DNA of 64,000 bases from RYN-230 sp963713815 (GTDB taxonomy: Bacteria > Actinomycetota > Actinomycetes > Streptosporangiales > Streptosporangiaceae). The stretch is taken from NCBI GenBank assembly GCA_963713815.1, contig CAVQNH010000042.1, positions 301,195 through 365,194 on the forward strand, given 5' to 3'. The notes under the pieces were generated by a model, which worked only from the letters and a program-made list of their open reading frames with translations, was not told the DNA's origin and did not search any database. Shown here one piece after another: positions 25,198 to 33,340 of this stretch. The number at the start of each line of letters is the position of its first letter. The stretch's first letter is position 1. The position numbers and the translations under genes were made by a program.

Positions 25198-25824
25198 TCA
25201 GAAGCCCGTCGGCTGCCGGACCAGGACGATGTGGATGCGGCCGGGAAGTTCCTGGTGGATCTCGAGGATCTTCCCTATGTAGCTGTGCTGCCCGTAGGCG
25301 GCCTGCGCGCGGGCGTCTTCGAGTTTAAGGCTGTGCTGGTTGAGGCGGCGGCGGGCGGTGCCGGTGTCCGGGACGAGCTTCTGGGCGCCGATGACGAAGA
25401 TGACGTTCGCGGCACCCCAGGCGTACGAGGCGAGCTGGCTGCCGGACGCCGAGGCGATGACCAGGGTCCCGTCCCGGGTCACGGCGTGAACGCTGCCGAG
25501 GGCGTAGTCGGGCTGCCCGCCGATGGCCTTCATCTCCTGGGCCTGGGTCTCGAAGTCCAGCGCGAACATCGCGTTCCGCGCGGACTCGTAGGGGCCGCCG
25601 TCGTTGACCGCGTCGGCGATGCCGGTCTCCTGCAGCGTCACCGACGTGTTGGTCATCACGGTCGACCCGGCCGGGATGCGGGCCAGGACCGCGGTCCGCG
25701 CGGCGGCCAGGGTGTCCACGACCTCGACGCTGAACCCGTGCTCTTCGAGGGCGGTGACGGTCGCCGCGAGGGTTTCGTCGTCGGGCAGCGTGGTGAACTG
25801 GTCTGCGGTGTCGGTCACGGTCAT
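25198..25824 (-). CDS. LUD-domain protein (LutC/YkgG-like)
   Basis: A 208-residue protein with the LUD (lactate utilisation) fold: LAARTAVLARIPAGSTVMTN, TSVTLQETGIADAVND, DYALGSVHAVTRDGTLVIAS and SASGSQLASYAWGAANVIFV. The GSxHAVT and GxNxxV blocks are typical. LutC works with LutAB in L-lactate oxidation, but no lutA or lutB is nearby, so this is a stand-alone LUD protein of unknown substrate. It is divergent from the TetR gene, with an AAACGG inverted repeat between them, and is the likely target of that regulator. Confidence 0.8.
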   Translation of the reverse strand: MTVTDTADQFTTLPDDETLAATVTALEEHGFSVEVVDTLAAARTAVLARIPAGSTVMTNTSVTLQETGIADAVNDGGPYESARNAMFALDFETQAQEMKAIGGQPDYALGSVHAVTRDGTLVIASASGSQLASYAWGAANVIFVIGAQKLVPDTGTARRRLNQHSLKLEDARAQAAYGQHSYIGKILEIHQELPGRIHIVLVRQPTGF

Positions 25825-25866
25825 GGAGGTTCTCCGTCCGGGTGTCTGAGCTGCTTCGATATCCTC

Positions 25867-25886
25867 AAACGGACTTTACCCCGTTT
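25867..25886. promoter_or_regulatory. AAACGG-N8-CCGTTT operator
   Basis: A perfect 6-bp inverted repeat (25867-25872 and 25881-25886) lies in the 79-bp space between the divergent LUD and TetR genes. It is the best candidate TetR operator. Confidence 0.65.
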
Positions 25887-25903
25887 AGTATTCCGGCCGT
25901 AGA

Positions 25904-26527
25904 GTGGGTTTCGTGGATCAACGCACCGTGCCCCTCGGGGCGCCCCGCGCCGAGCGGGCCGACGCGGTGCGCAACCGGCGGCACCTGCTGGCCACGGCCC
26001 GCGAGATGCTCGAGCGCCAGGGCGCGGACACGCTGACCATGGACGCGCTGGCCGAGCAGGCGGGCCTGGGCAAGGGGACGGTGTTCCGCCGGTTCGGCAC
26101 CCGCGCCGGCATCTTCCAGGCCCTGCTGGACGACGACGAGCGCGCCTTCCAGGAACAGGTGCTGGCCGGGCCGCCGCCGCTGGGCCCCGGCGCCCCGCCC
26201 ATCGACCGCCTGATCGCCTACGGCCGGGCCCGGGCCGCGTTCCTGATCGAGCACCGGGAGATCGCCCGCGCCGCCCTGGACGGCAGCCAGCCCGTCCCGG
26301 CCGGAGCGCAGACGCCCGTCTCCCAGATGCACATCCGGGTCCTGCTCGCGCAGATACCCCTCGGCCCCGCCGACCTGGACGTGCTGGCCATGCAGCTCAC
26401 CGCCGCCCTGGACGGGCCGCTCCTGCTGTACCTGTCAGCGTCCGACCTGACCGGGGCTTCAGCCCAGACCGGGGAGCGGATCGCGCAGGGCTGGCAGGAC
26501 CTCGTCCGGCGCGTCTGCCGCCCCTGA
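25904..26527 (+). CDS. TetR-family transcriptional regulator
   Basis: A 207-residue TetR repressor. The helix-turn-helix spans about residues 23-69 (RRHLLATAREMLERQGADTL, TMDALAEQAGLGKGTVFRRF, GTRAGIFQALLDDDERAFQE). The C-terminal ligand domain is helical (LIEHREIARAALDGS, AMQLTAALDGPLLLYLSASD). GTG 25904 or GTG 25913 may be the start. It is divergent from the LUD-domain gene and probably represses both through the AAACGG repeat. Confidence 0.88.
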   Translation: MGFVDQRTVPLGAPRAERADAVRNRRHLLATAREMLERQGADTLTMDALAEQAGLGKGTVFRRFGTRAGIFQALLDDDERAFQEQVLAGPPPLGPGAPPIDRLIAYGRARAAFLIEHREIARAALDGSQPVPAGAQTPVSQMHIRVLLAQIPLGPADLDVLAMQLTAALDGPLLLYLSASDLTGASAQTGERIAQGWQDLVRRVCRP

Positions 26528-26598
26528 CCGGGCCGCCCTCCCCGCCGGGCTGGAGCTGTCTGCTTAATTGCGGGCCAGATCTGCAGCATTATGTGCTC

Positions 26599-26964
26599 AT
26601 GGCTATGCGATTTAACGAGGCTGTGCAGGAGTGGAAGTCGCTGCCGCTCACGGCCGGGGACATCACGGATCTTGACCGGCTCCGCCCTCCGGGACCCGGG
26701 CGGGCGGCCCTTGCCGAGCTGAGCGGATCCCCGCAGGACGGGGAGGTGGCCGAGCCGGACCTGCTGCACGCGGTCTTCGCGGTCGGCCTCCGGGTGGTGC
26801 AGGAGACGGCAGACGCCCGGGCTTACGCCGAAGCCGCTTTAGCGCGGGGAAAGGGCGGGCAGGACCGGGAGCCAGGCGGCGAGGGTGGCCGCGATAGCCC
26901 AGCCATGTCCGCTGACCCCGATGCAGGCGACCGCTCCGGAGCCAGTGAGACGAGCGAAGTCTGA
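26599..26964 (+). CDS. Hypothetical protein
   Basis: About 121 residues from ATG 26599 (GTG 26593 is an alternative). The first 75 residues (MRFNEAVQEWKSLPLTAGDI, TDLDRLRPPGPGRAALAELS, LLHAVFAVGLRVVQETADAR) look protein-like and helical. The last 40 are low-complexity Gly/Asp/Arg. No domain recognised. The tail could be out of frame with the original. Confidence 0.35.
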   Translation: MAMRFNEAVQEWKSLPLTAGDITDLDRLRPPGPGRAALAELSGSPQDGEVAEPDLLHAVFAVGLRVVQETADARAYAEAALARGKGGQDREPGGEGGRDSPAMSADPDAGDRSGASETSEV

Positions 26965-27008
26965 GCCGGGAAATACCGCGGACGCGGACGCGGTGCGACG
27001 ATGCGGGC

Positions 27009-27944
27009 ATGCCGGTGACCGCGGTCTACGCCGAGTTCGCCGCCCGGGAAACCCGCGGTGTATCACCCGCCTACGAGCGCTTGTCGCTGGCGGTTTCCCG
27101 CGATGACGAGGTGCTCGCGCTGCTCGGCACGCTCCCGCCAGCCAAGCGGCAGCCGAACCTGCTGTTCGGCGTGGTCAGGTTCCTGGGCGGCCCGGTAGGC
27201 AACCCGGCCGCATTCCATCACTTCGTGGTGACGAACTGGCCAGCGGTCGAGGCGCAGATGCGTACCCGGGCCACCCAGACGAACGAGGCCGGGCGGTGCG
27301 CGATCCTCCTGCCCGTGCTCGCGGCCCTGCCGCAGCCCCTCGCGCTGCTGGACGTCGGTGCCTCAGCCGGCCTGTGCCTGTACCCGGACCGCTACAGCTA
27401 CCGCTACGGCGACCACCGGGTCGGCGCGGGCGGTCCGCTCCTGGACTGCGCGGCCACCGGGATGGCGCTGCCCGCAGCCCGGCCCGAGGTGGCATGGCGG
27501 GCCGGCCTGGACCTCAACCCGCTGGACGTCACCGACCCCGCGGACTTCGCGTGGCTCGAGGCCCTCATCTGGCCGGAGCACGCCCACCGCCGGGCCCGGC
27601 TGCGGGCCGCTGCCGCCCTGGCCGCAGCGGAGCCGCCCCTGCTCGTGCGCGGCGACCTGGTCGACGACCTGCCCGCGCTGGCCGCGCAGGCACCAGCCGG
27701 CGCGACGCTGGTGGTCTTCCACACGTCGATGATGTACCAGGTGCCTGCGCCGCGGCGGGAGGCGTTCATCGCGGCGGTACGCGCGCTGCCGGGGCACTGG
27801 ATCGCGATCGAGGCCCCGGACGTGCTGACCTACCAGACGCTGCCCGCACCGCCAGACGGGGCCCTGTGGAACGTGCTCGCGCTGGACGGGACACCGCTCG
27901 CCTGGACCTCGTCGCACGGGCAGGCGATCAGCTGGTTCGGGTAA
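27009..27944 (+). CDS. DUF2332 family protein
   Basis: A 311-residue member of DUF2332. It shows YAEFAARETRGVSPAYERLS, PPAKRQPNLLFGVVRFLGGP, ATQTNEAGRCAILLPVLAAL and LALLDVGASAGLCLYPDRYS, a SAM-methyltransferase-like DxGxSAG turn, then LVRGDLVDDLPALAA and ATLVVFHTSMMYQVPAPRRE. The fold is Rossmann-like and the family is regarded as possible methyltransferases, but no substrate is known. It stands alone. Confidence 0.85.
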   Translation: MPVTAVYAEFAARETRGVSPAYERLSLAVSRDDEVLALLGTLPPAKRQPNLLFGVVRFLGGPVGNPAAFHHFVVTNWPAVEAQMRTRATQTNEAGRCAILLPVLAALPQPLALLDVGASAGLCLYPDRYSYRYGDHRVGAGGPLLDCAATGMALPAARPEVAWRAGLDLNPLDVTDPADFAWLEALIWPEHAHRRARLRAAAALAAAEPPLLVRGDLVDDLPALAAQAPAGATLVVFHTSMMYQVPAPRREAFIAAVRALPGHWIAIEAPDVLTYQTLPAPPDGALWNVLALDGTPLAWTSSHGQAISWFG

Positions 27945-28009
27945 CCACGCACGGATGAGGTTCATCGCTGTGCCGGTGCCGGTGCCGGCGACCGCGAACG
28001 CCGGCCGAG

Positions 28010-28484
28010 CTACGCAGGCCGCGGCGGCGACTGCCCGCCAGAGCGATTCCCGCGCCACCAGTCGAGCATCAGGGTCCCGGCTACCGGCGCGGCGATAAGA
28101 ATGCCGAGCACGCCTGCGACCAGCAGCAGGAAAGTATTGGTGGACAAAGCGGCCAGTATGGACCCCGCGGCTCCCACCATGATCACGCATGCACCCCACA
28201 TGAGTACCTTGCTCACCGGCTGGGCCTGCGCCGGGGCGGGGTCGGGCCGGCGGGCTGGTCCGGATCAGCTCGACCGGGAGGTCGGCGGTGAGCGTGGCTA
28301 TTTCCGCGTAGGTCCGTGACCCGAAGGTCTTACTCACCCGCAGGTCAAACTCGTCCTTGGCCAGCCGTCCCTGCACGAATGCGGCCTTGAGGGTCTCGAT
28401 CACCTGCTCGCGGTCGGCGTGCGATGCCCGCAGGTGGCTGCGTCCCGCCGGGGCTGCTGCTTGCTCGTCTCTTGGGCCTGCCAT
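28010..28484 (-). pseudogene. DUF1707 membrane protein, frameshifted
   Basis: The N-terminal half (from ATG 28484, with GGGGAGG upstream) is a DUF1707 domain: HLRASHADREQVIETLKAAF and GRLAKDEFDLRVSKTFGSRT, then ADLPVELIRT. The frame then breaks in a C/G-rich run near 28240. The C-terminal half continues in another frame with two membrane helices (VLMWGACVIMVGAAGSILAA, FLLLVAGVLGILIAAPVAGT). Together these give the normal DUF1707-plus-two-helices architecture. One indel separates them, so this may be a sequencing error. Function unknown; DUF1707 is thought to mediate interactions in actinobacterial membrane proteins. Confidence 0.75.
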
Positions 28485-28581
28485 CACGGGCACCTCCCCA
28501 TGAGCACACTGTAAGGGGAGCGTAACGCGGCTGGTGCCCGCGCCCTGGGCCTGCTCGCGCCTTCCGCGCGAAGGGGCCCGG

Positions 28582-28722
28582 CCTGAGATCACGGGCGAGC
28601 TGCCCGTCTCACCGGACACCGTCAGCACGGACATCCGCAGCATCTACGCCAGGCTCCAGGCCCGTGACCGGTCCCCGGCGGTGCAGCGCGCGGGAACTGC
28701 GGAAATCACCAGGATCAGATGA
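28582..28722 (+). pseudogene. Vestige of a LuxR-type helix-turn-helix domain
   Basis: The 46-codon tail PEITGELPVSPDTVSTDIRS, IYARLQARDRSPAVQRAG matches the end of LuxR/MalT HTH domains (ELxVSxxTVxTxxRxIYxKL). Nothing upstream continues the gene. It is a decayed remnant, unless the rest is hidden by further frameshifts. Confidence 0.6.
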
Positions 28723-28786
28723 CCGCTGCTCACCATGACGGCCACTAGCGTCGGGCGCGCCGCGTTCGCTACAAAAGGAGCCGCTC

Positions 28787-29413
28787 ATGACCAGCGCCCC
28801 AGTGCGCGACCCGCTCGCCGACCATCTCATCACCCCGCAGAATGCCGCGCTCCTGCTTATCGACTACCAGCCCGCTCAGCTGGCCGCGGTCCGCTCGATG
28901 GATCACGAGCTCCTGCTCAAGAATGCAGTCTCGACGGTCAGGACCATCAAGGCATTCGGGGTCCCGGTCGTGCACTCGACCGTCAATGTCGCAACCGGCC
29001 GGGGAAAGCCAACCCTGCCAGAGCTCGCCGAGCTGCTCGAAGACGACAAGCCACTCGACCGGACGACGGTCAACTCCTGGGAGGACATCGAATTCGTCCA
29101 GGCCGTCCACGCCACCGGCCGCAGGAAGCTCATCATCTGCGCGCTGTGGACCGAAATCTGCATGGCCTTCACCGCACTCGACGCACTGCGCGAAGGATAC
29201 GAGGTCTATCCGGTCGTCGACGCGATCGGCGGCACCTCGCCCGAGGCCCACCGTGCCGGCCTGGACCGCGTGATCCAAGCCGGCGGGCAGCCGACCAGCT
29301 GGGTCTCGCTCGCCTGCGAGCTTCAGCGCGACTGGGGCCGCCAGGACACGGTCGCGGCGATCATCGAGATCGTCCTCACTGACCGCCTGCTGAAGGAGCA
29401 GGAGAGCCCCTGA
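28787..29413 (+). CDS. Isochorismatase-family cysteine hydrolase
   Basis: A 208-residue isochorismatase-like hydrolase resembling YcaC. Catalytic Asp26 is in ALLLIDYQPAQLA and nucleophile Cys125 in LIICALWTEICMAFTALDAL. It also has FGVPVVHSTVNV and VYPVVDAIGGTSPEAHRAGL, the usual late strand and helix. The family includes nicotinamidase, isochorismatase and N-carbamoyl hydrolases; YcaC has no settled substrate. AAAAGGAG precedes ATG 28787. It stands alone. Confidence 0.85.
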   Translation: MTSAPVRDPLADHLITPQNAALLLIDYQPAQLAAVRSMDHELLLKNAVSTVRTIKAFGVPVVHSTVNVATGRGKPTLPELAELLEDDKPLDRTTVNSWEDIEFVQAVHATGRRKLIICALWTEICMAFTALDALREGYEVYPVVDAIGGTSPEAHRAGLDRVIQAGGQPTSWVSLACELQRDWGRQDTVAAIIEIVLTDRLLKEQESP

Positions 29414-29583
29414 CCGCTGCGGCTCGCGTGCGCAGCGTCAACCGGCTGGCGACCAGGCAACCTGGCGACCTGGCGACAGCCGGAAGAGAGCGCCGTATTG
29501 TCCAGATCAACGTCCATCTCCATCGTCAGGCCCGAGCGTGGTGACGATGATCGGCGTACCTGCCGGGGAAAGGAGCGAGCTTG

Positions 29584-30263
29584 GTGACTGAGGATTCCAG
29601 CCGCGCCGGGTGGCTGCAGCAGGCGCGCACTTACCTGAGCGACGCCGACCCGGTGCTGGCCCGGCTCATCGGCGACCGGCCGGAGTTCGACCCGAGGGCG
29701 TGGATAGCCCAGCTGCCGGCCATGGATCTGTACGGTGCCCTGCTGTTCCAGGTCACCGGCCAGCAGCTGTCGGTCCCGGCGACCCGCCGGACCCTGGCCC
29801 GTATCCAGGACCTGTTCGGCGGCCACCTGCCCGCACCCGCCGAACTGCTGGCCGTAGATCCCGGTGAGCTGCGCGCGGCCGGGCTGTCGTGGCGGAAGAT
29901 CAGCACGCTGCGGGACCTGGCCGGGCGGCTGACAGACGGCCGGTGGACCTGGACGTGCTGAGCCGCCTGCCCGACGACGAGCTCTTGGCCGAGCTCACCG
30001 CGATATCAGGGATCGGCCCGTGGACCGTGCAGGGCGCCATGCTCATCGCGCTGCAGCGCGAGGACGTGGTCCTGCCGGGCGATCTGGCGCTCCGCAAGGC
30101 CGTCCGGGCCGCCTATCAGCTGGATCATCTGCCTGCCCAGGAGGAGGTCCTGGCTATCGCCGAGAAATGGCGGCCCTACCGCAGCCTGGCAACCAGCTAC
30201 CTGTTCTCCTCGGCCTTCGAGCCCGCCGAGGCACCACCGGTCGCCCAGCACGGGAACGCTTGA
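29584..30263 (+). pseudogene. alkA: AlkA-type DNA-3-methyladenine glycosylase, frameshifted
   Basis: An HhH-GPD base-excision glycosylase removing alkylated purines. Part 1 (from GTG 29584; TTG 29581 is an alternative; GGAAAGGAG upstream) has FQVTGQQLSVPATRRTLARI and LRAAGLSWRKISTLRDLAGR. The frame changes near 29942 (LTDGR / LDVLSRLPDDELL). Part 2 holds the helix-hairpin-helix ISGIGPWTVQGAMLIALQ, the catalytic Asp in LPGDLALRKA, and WRPYRSLATSYLF. One indel restores about 226 residues, a normal short actinobacterial AlkA. Confidence 0.85.
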
Positions 30264-30265
30264 AC

Positions 30266-30385
30266 ATGAACGGCGGCTGCTCGGGTCTCGGCTGGATCCA
30301 CGATGTCACGTCCTCGTCCTGGGGTTGCGAGGACTGCATGGCTCAGGGACGCCGGGCAGTCTGCCCATGCGGCTGCCGCCCTTGA
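30266..30385 (+). CDS. Tiny cysteine-rich protein
   Basis: A 39-codon frame starting 2 bp after the AlkA stop: MNGGCSGLGWIHDVTSSSWG, then CEDCMAQGRRAVCPCGCRP. It has six cysteines in a CxxC / CxCxC arrangement that suggests a zinc-binding knuckle, similar in style to small zinc-ribbon proteins of actinophages and integrative elements. There is no strong ribosome site. It may be coupled to the preceding gene or be the first trace of the mobile region. Confidence 0.4.
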   Translation: MNGGCSGLGWIHDVTSSSWGCEDCMAQGRRAVCPCGCRP

Positions 30386-30398
30386 CGGGCCGCATAGC

Positions 30399-30422
30399 AA
30401 AGTGATATCACTTTTATAAGTG
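30399..30422. promoter_or_regulatory. Nested palindromic operator
   Basis: A perfect 16-bp palindrome aaagtgatatcacttt (30399-30414) overlaps a second inverted repeat cacttttataagtg (30409-30422). It is AT-rich in a GC-rich context and lies 41 bp before ATG 30463. This is typical of a repressor site (GntR-like spacing) for the small membrane gene downstream. Confidence 0.7.
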
Positions 30423-30462
30423 TCCGGTGTGGCCGGGCACCGAAGGCCACAGGAGACATCCC

Positions 30463-30759
30463 ATGGACGCACAGCGTGACAACACCACCCCGAAAGGTGT
30501 GCGCGGGTGGTGGGCATCTCCCCAGCGATCCGGCATGCGGCGCGTTATCTCGCCGTGGGAGTACCGCCACCTCCAGGCCTGGGCACGCGTGCGCATCGCC
30601 GCTGGTATCGGCTTGGTCGGCCTTGGCGCCGTTACGCTCTCGTTCGGGGGGAACGACGGGATGACGTACGGGTGGACAGCGTTCTGGCTGGCCCTGGCGG
30701 CGGCGCAGTTCTCGTTCGCCTACTGGGAGCTGACCATCACCCGCTCCGTATCTGCCTGA
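30463..30759 (+). CDS. Small two-helix membrane protein
   Basis: A 98-residue protein from ATG 30463 with AGGAGA upstream. A basic N-terminal part (TPKGVRGWWASPQRSGMRRV, SPWEYRHLQAWARVRIAA) is followed by two helices (GIGLVGLGAVTLSFGG and GWTAFWLALAAAQFSFAYWE). No family recognised. It is the first gene after a strong palindromic operator at the boundary of the decayed mobile region; it could be chromosomal or element cargo. Confidence 0.55.
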   Translation: MDAQRDNTTPKGVRGWWASPQRSGMRRVISPWEYRHLQAWARVRIAAGIGLVGLGAVTLSFGGNDGMTYGWTAFWLALAAAQFSFAYWELTITRSVSA

Positions 30760-31061
30760 ACCTGCGCTATTCGCACGAGCCTGACTCACAGGCTGGACGA
30801 GCTGGCGGGCTCCCTGCTGGCGGCCCGCGATGTGGTTGCCCTTGACCCGCCTGACCGGGAGGGCTACATAATCGGGCGGCGGATGAGGCTCTCCTGTGCG
30901 AGGGGTGGCCAGGCCGGTGCTGGCAGCGCCGGGGACGAGTCCGATCGAAGACACATCCGCAGACGGTCAGGTCAGGCACGCAATGGGCACGAGGCCGGAA
31001 ACGCGCTTCCTGAAGATCATTTAGAACCGATGATCATGCCCTGACCTGGGCCGGAACCGTG
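30760..31061 (+). other. Remnant sequence ending in an integrase-tail relic
   Basis: There is no intact gene. The last 100 bp or so (30960-31061) parallel the sequence just before the right-hand att copy (32705-32803). In translation RNGHEAGNALPEDHLE matches RNGHAAGNAPREDCLE, the end of the integrase relic. It is therefore the tail of an older, second integrase. Confidence 0.55.
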
Positions 31062-31086
31062 AGAGCGGGCGAAGGGAATCGAACCC
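31062..31086. repeat. att copy: 25-bp duplicate of the tRNA-Gly 3' end
   Basis: These 25 bp are identical to 32804-32828, which contains the 3' end of tRNA-Gly (acceptor and T-arm). The pair brackets about 1.74 kb. Such a partial tRNA copy on the far side is the mark of a tyrosine-integrase attachment site. Confidence 0.85.
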
Positions 31087-31307
31087 GCGGGGTGGCCACC
31101 TGCGGTGACCACCCCGCCTTCTCGGTGGCAAGCCGACCCAGAGCGCTCGACGCCCAGCGCCCGAGTACCGGAAGCGGCGCGGCAGCAATTTCCGGCTTGC
31201 CGTCAGCGTGCCAGGTTGGGGATTATCCGCTTGTGACTGATTGGTCGGACCTCACTAGCGACAATTTGCCATCGCCCGCGCGGTCGCTGCCGTTGTCACG
31301 CCTTTGG

Positions 31308-31688
31308 TTACGGGCATGTCTCCTGGTAGAGCGCGGGCGAGCGTACTTTCAGGTAACCGCACATCGAGCTGCGCGTCATCGGGCCCTCAATACCGTGGAC
31401 GCTGTCGCCTTTCAGGCTCTGGAAGCATTTCGTTGCGTTTGTCGTCGCCGTCCCGTACTGCCCGTCAACGGTCAGCGTCGGGTGACATGTGTTCTCCGTG
31501 CCGATGAAGAAGTTGAGGTCCTGCTGCCAGATCTTGACCTGGGAGCCGCTGCTTCCCGGCCCGAGGTTCCCGATGGAAGCACTGGCAGGCAAGGCCAGCC
31601 AGACCGTGAGAGCGAGCGCTCCGCCCATTACGGCAGCGACCCTAGCGATGTGACCTGACGGAACGTGCCAACGGCGTAAGAATTGCAA
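31308..31688 (-). CDS. Secreted peptidoglycan-binding domain protein
   Basis: A 126-residue exported protein. The signal peptide is about residues 1-37 (GHIARVAAVMGGALALTVWL, ALPASAS). The mature part is a PG_binding_1-like domain: LGPGSSGSQVKIWQQDLNFF, PTLTVDGQYGTATTNATKCF, QSLKGDSVHGIEGPMT. It has paired cysteines (TENTCHP, ATKCFQ, SSMCGY, QETCP), giving probable disulfides. It lies between the two tRNA-Gly att copies and is thus element cargo. No catalytic domain, so it is a cell-wall binder only. Confidence 0.7.
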   Translation of the reverse strand: MQFLRRWHVPSGHIARVAAVMGGALALTVWLALPASASIGNLGPGSSGSQVKIWQQDLNFFIGTENTCHPTLTVDGQYGTATTNATKCFQSLKGDSVHGIEGPMTRSSMCGYLKVRSPALYQETCP

Positions 31689-32224
31689 ATCTTCAGCCTC
31701 CTTCGTCGCGATTATAAAATATCAAGCGACCTGCGAAAACGCCGAACGAAGCTCATTTTACGACCAACATGACCATTCTGGCAAGAACCCGGCAGGTGTC
31801 TATTCCCGCGGATGCCGTGAATGGTGTCCGCCGACGGCGGACAGTGACGGTAGCCAGGGTTTTCCGGCGAGTGCGTCACGGATAGCGTTGAGTGCGGGAG
31901 GCCGTGGCGGTGGCCGAGTCGAGGTAGCTCTCGGTGCGGCACCAGCGGGCGAGGGTGGCGAGGTTATGCCAGGCCGGAGACCGCCTGGTGGCGCTTGGGG
32001 CGCAGCCCGAAGCCGGACGATGAGCCGGTGTTCATGTGTCCGGCACGGATGTCCGGTAGGGCGCCCAAGATGCGGTGACCGCAAGCTGGACAATTGGGAG
32101 CGAGGCAGGCGCGCAGTGCATCCGGCCTACGTGACCATGGCGGATCTTGATCAACACGCCGGGGTGTGGCCTTGCGTGCGGCGGGCGGGCCTCCGAGAGG
32201 CGGAGTTCGGCGCCGACGACGGGC
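31689..32224. other. Decayed element DNA
   Basis: There is no intact gene. On the minus strand around 32000-32100 a fragment reads CPACGHRILGALPDIRAG, a possible zinc-knuckle relic, and WHNLATLARWCRTES in a neighbouring frame. The origin is unknown. The integrase relic starts at the right edge. Confidence 0.4.
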
Positions 32225-32760
32225 CAGCGGCGCCGGAGGCACCGCCTTGACGGCCGAGGCCGACGACGGCCGGCTGATCGACGACGATCCCAAGTCGCAG
32301 GCCAGGCGACGCCGGGTCGCGTTCCCGAGAGAGATCGCGCATGAGCTCCGCTGGCACCTGGAGCGATTCGCCCAGCCAGGTAAAGACGGCCTGGTCTTCA
32401 TCGGCCCTAGAGGCGGCAGGCTGCGTCGGTCGAGGTTCCGCCAGACCTGGGCCAAGGCCCGGAACGCGGTCGGCGCCCCGACCTGCACTTTCACGCCCTT
32501 CGCCATGCCGGCAACACGATGGCGGCAGGCCAGGGTGCAAGCCTCCGCGAGCTAAGGAACGTAAGGAGGCACCCCAGCTCGTGCGCAGCGCTCATCTGCC
32601 AGCACGCCACCCAGGAGCGCGACGAGGCCATCGCCGCGGGCATGGGCAAGCTGCTGCGGCAGGCCCGCCACAAAGCCAAGAGGACGGGAGAGCGGGCACG
32701 GATCTTCAATCGGCCACGCAACGGGCACGCGGCCGGAAACGCGCCTCGAGAAGATTGTCT
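32225..32760 (+). pseudogene. Tyrosine-recombinase integrase, decayed
   Basis: The C-terminal catalytic half of a pSAM2-type phage/ICE integrase. It reads DDDPKSQARRRRVAFPREIA, HELRWHLERFAQPGKDGLVF and IGPRGGRLRRSRFRQTW. After a frame change near 32480 it gives DLHFHALRHAGNTMAAGQGA (the HxxR box) and HATQERDEAIAAGMGKLLRQ. The position of the catalytic tyrosine (family AALIYxHAT) reads AALICQHAT, so Tyr is replaced by Cys. With the missing N-terminus and frameshifts, the enzyme must be dead. It points at tRNA-Gly, whose 3' end follows. Confidence 0.85.
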
Positions 32761-32805
32761 AGAATCCGGTGGTCATGCCCCTTCACCTGGGCCTGGAACC
32801 GCAAG

Positions 32806-32876
32806 AGCGGGCGAAGGGAATCGAACCCTCATGACCAGCTTGGAAGGCTGGGGCTCTACCATTGAGCTACGCCCGC
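32806..32876 (-). tRNA. tRNA-Gly (TCC)
   Basis: Reads gcgggcgtagctcaatggta from the 5' end on the minus strand. The acceptor stem gcgggcg/cgcccgc is perfect, the anticodon loop is cTTCCaa (anticodon TCC) between ccagc/gctgg, and the T-arm is ggttcgattcc. CCA is not encoded. The gene is intact. Its 3' end is the integration site of the element to the left. Confidence 0.95.
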
Positions 32877-33021
32877 GAGCCGCGCCAGCGCAGCCGGTTA
32901 GGGCTCCGGCCAGCACGTCGTCACGGGTAGCGTACCGTGCTTACCCGGTCCGCCGGATCAGTGGATCGGGTCCGTGCCCGCCCGCGGATCGCCCAGGACA
33001 GGTAGGCTACGGTCGGCTTAG

Positions 33022-33099
33022 CGGGATGTGGCGCAGCTTGGTTAGCGCGCCTGCTTTGGGAGCAGGAGGCCGCGAGTTCGAATCTCGCCATCCCGACCA
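33022..33099 (+). tRNA. tRNA-Pro (TGG)
   Basis: Acceptor cgggatg/catcccg, D-arm ggcgcagcttggttagcgc, anticodon stem cctgc/gcagg around ttTGGga (anticodon TGG), and T-arm cgagttcgaatctcg; CCA is encoded (33097-33099). Its 5' end faces that of tRNA-Gly 146 bp away. Its last 49 bases recur at 38200-38248. Confidence 0.95.
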
Positions 33100-33153
33100 A
33101 ACGCCCAGGTCACAGGGCTTGCTGAGGACAGCCGAGAGGCTTCCAAGATCGTT

Positions 33154-33173
33154 TGACCGTCATTTGACCGTGG
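33154..33173. repeat. 20-bp direct repeat near the island ends, copy 1
   Basis: tgaccgtcatttgaccgtgg occurs here and again, identically, at 38066-38085. Each lies just inside the two copies of the tRNA-Pro 3' end. The internal TTTGACCGT/TGACCGT doublet is what integrase arm-type sites look like. Confidence 0.65.
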
Positions 33174-33340
33174 TGTTGAACGCCAGCCGGTGGCAGTGAC
33201 CGTCACGGGCTGGACCCCGCTGGCGTGCTGTTCGGTGCAGTAGCGACACCCGTTGAACAGATTCCAGGTTCCTTGCCCGGTCGGCCTGGACCCATTGGAC
33301 GATGACGATGCTGACGGGCTGCCGGTTCAGGAGGGGCTGC

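Noticed and set aside
31066..31140. Possible second complete tRNA at the left att copy
   Set aside because: Only the acceptor and T-arm part matches tRNA-Gly; the following sequence forms no anticodon or D-arm, so it is an att remnant.
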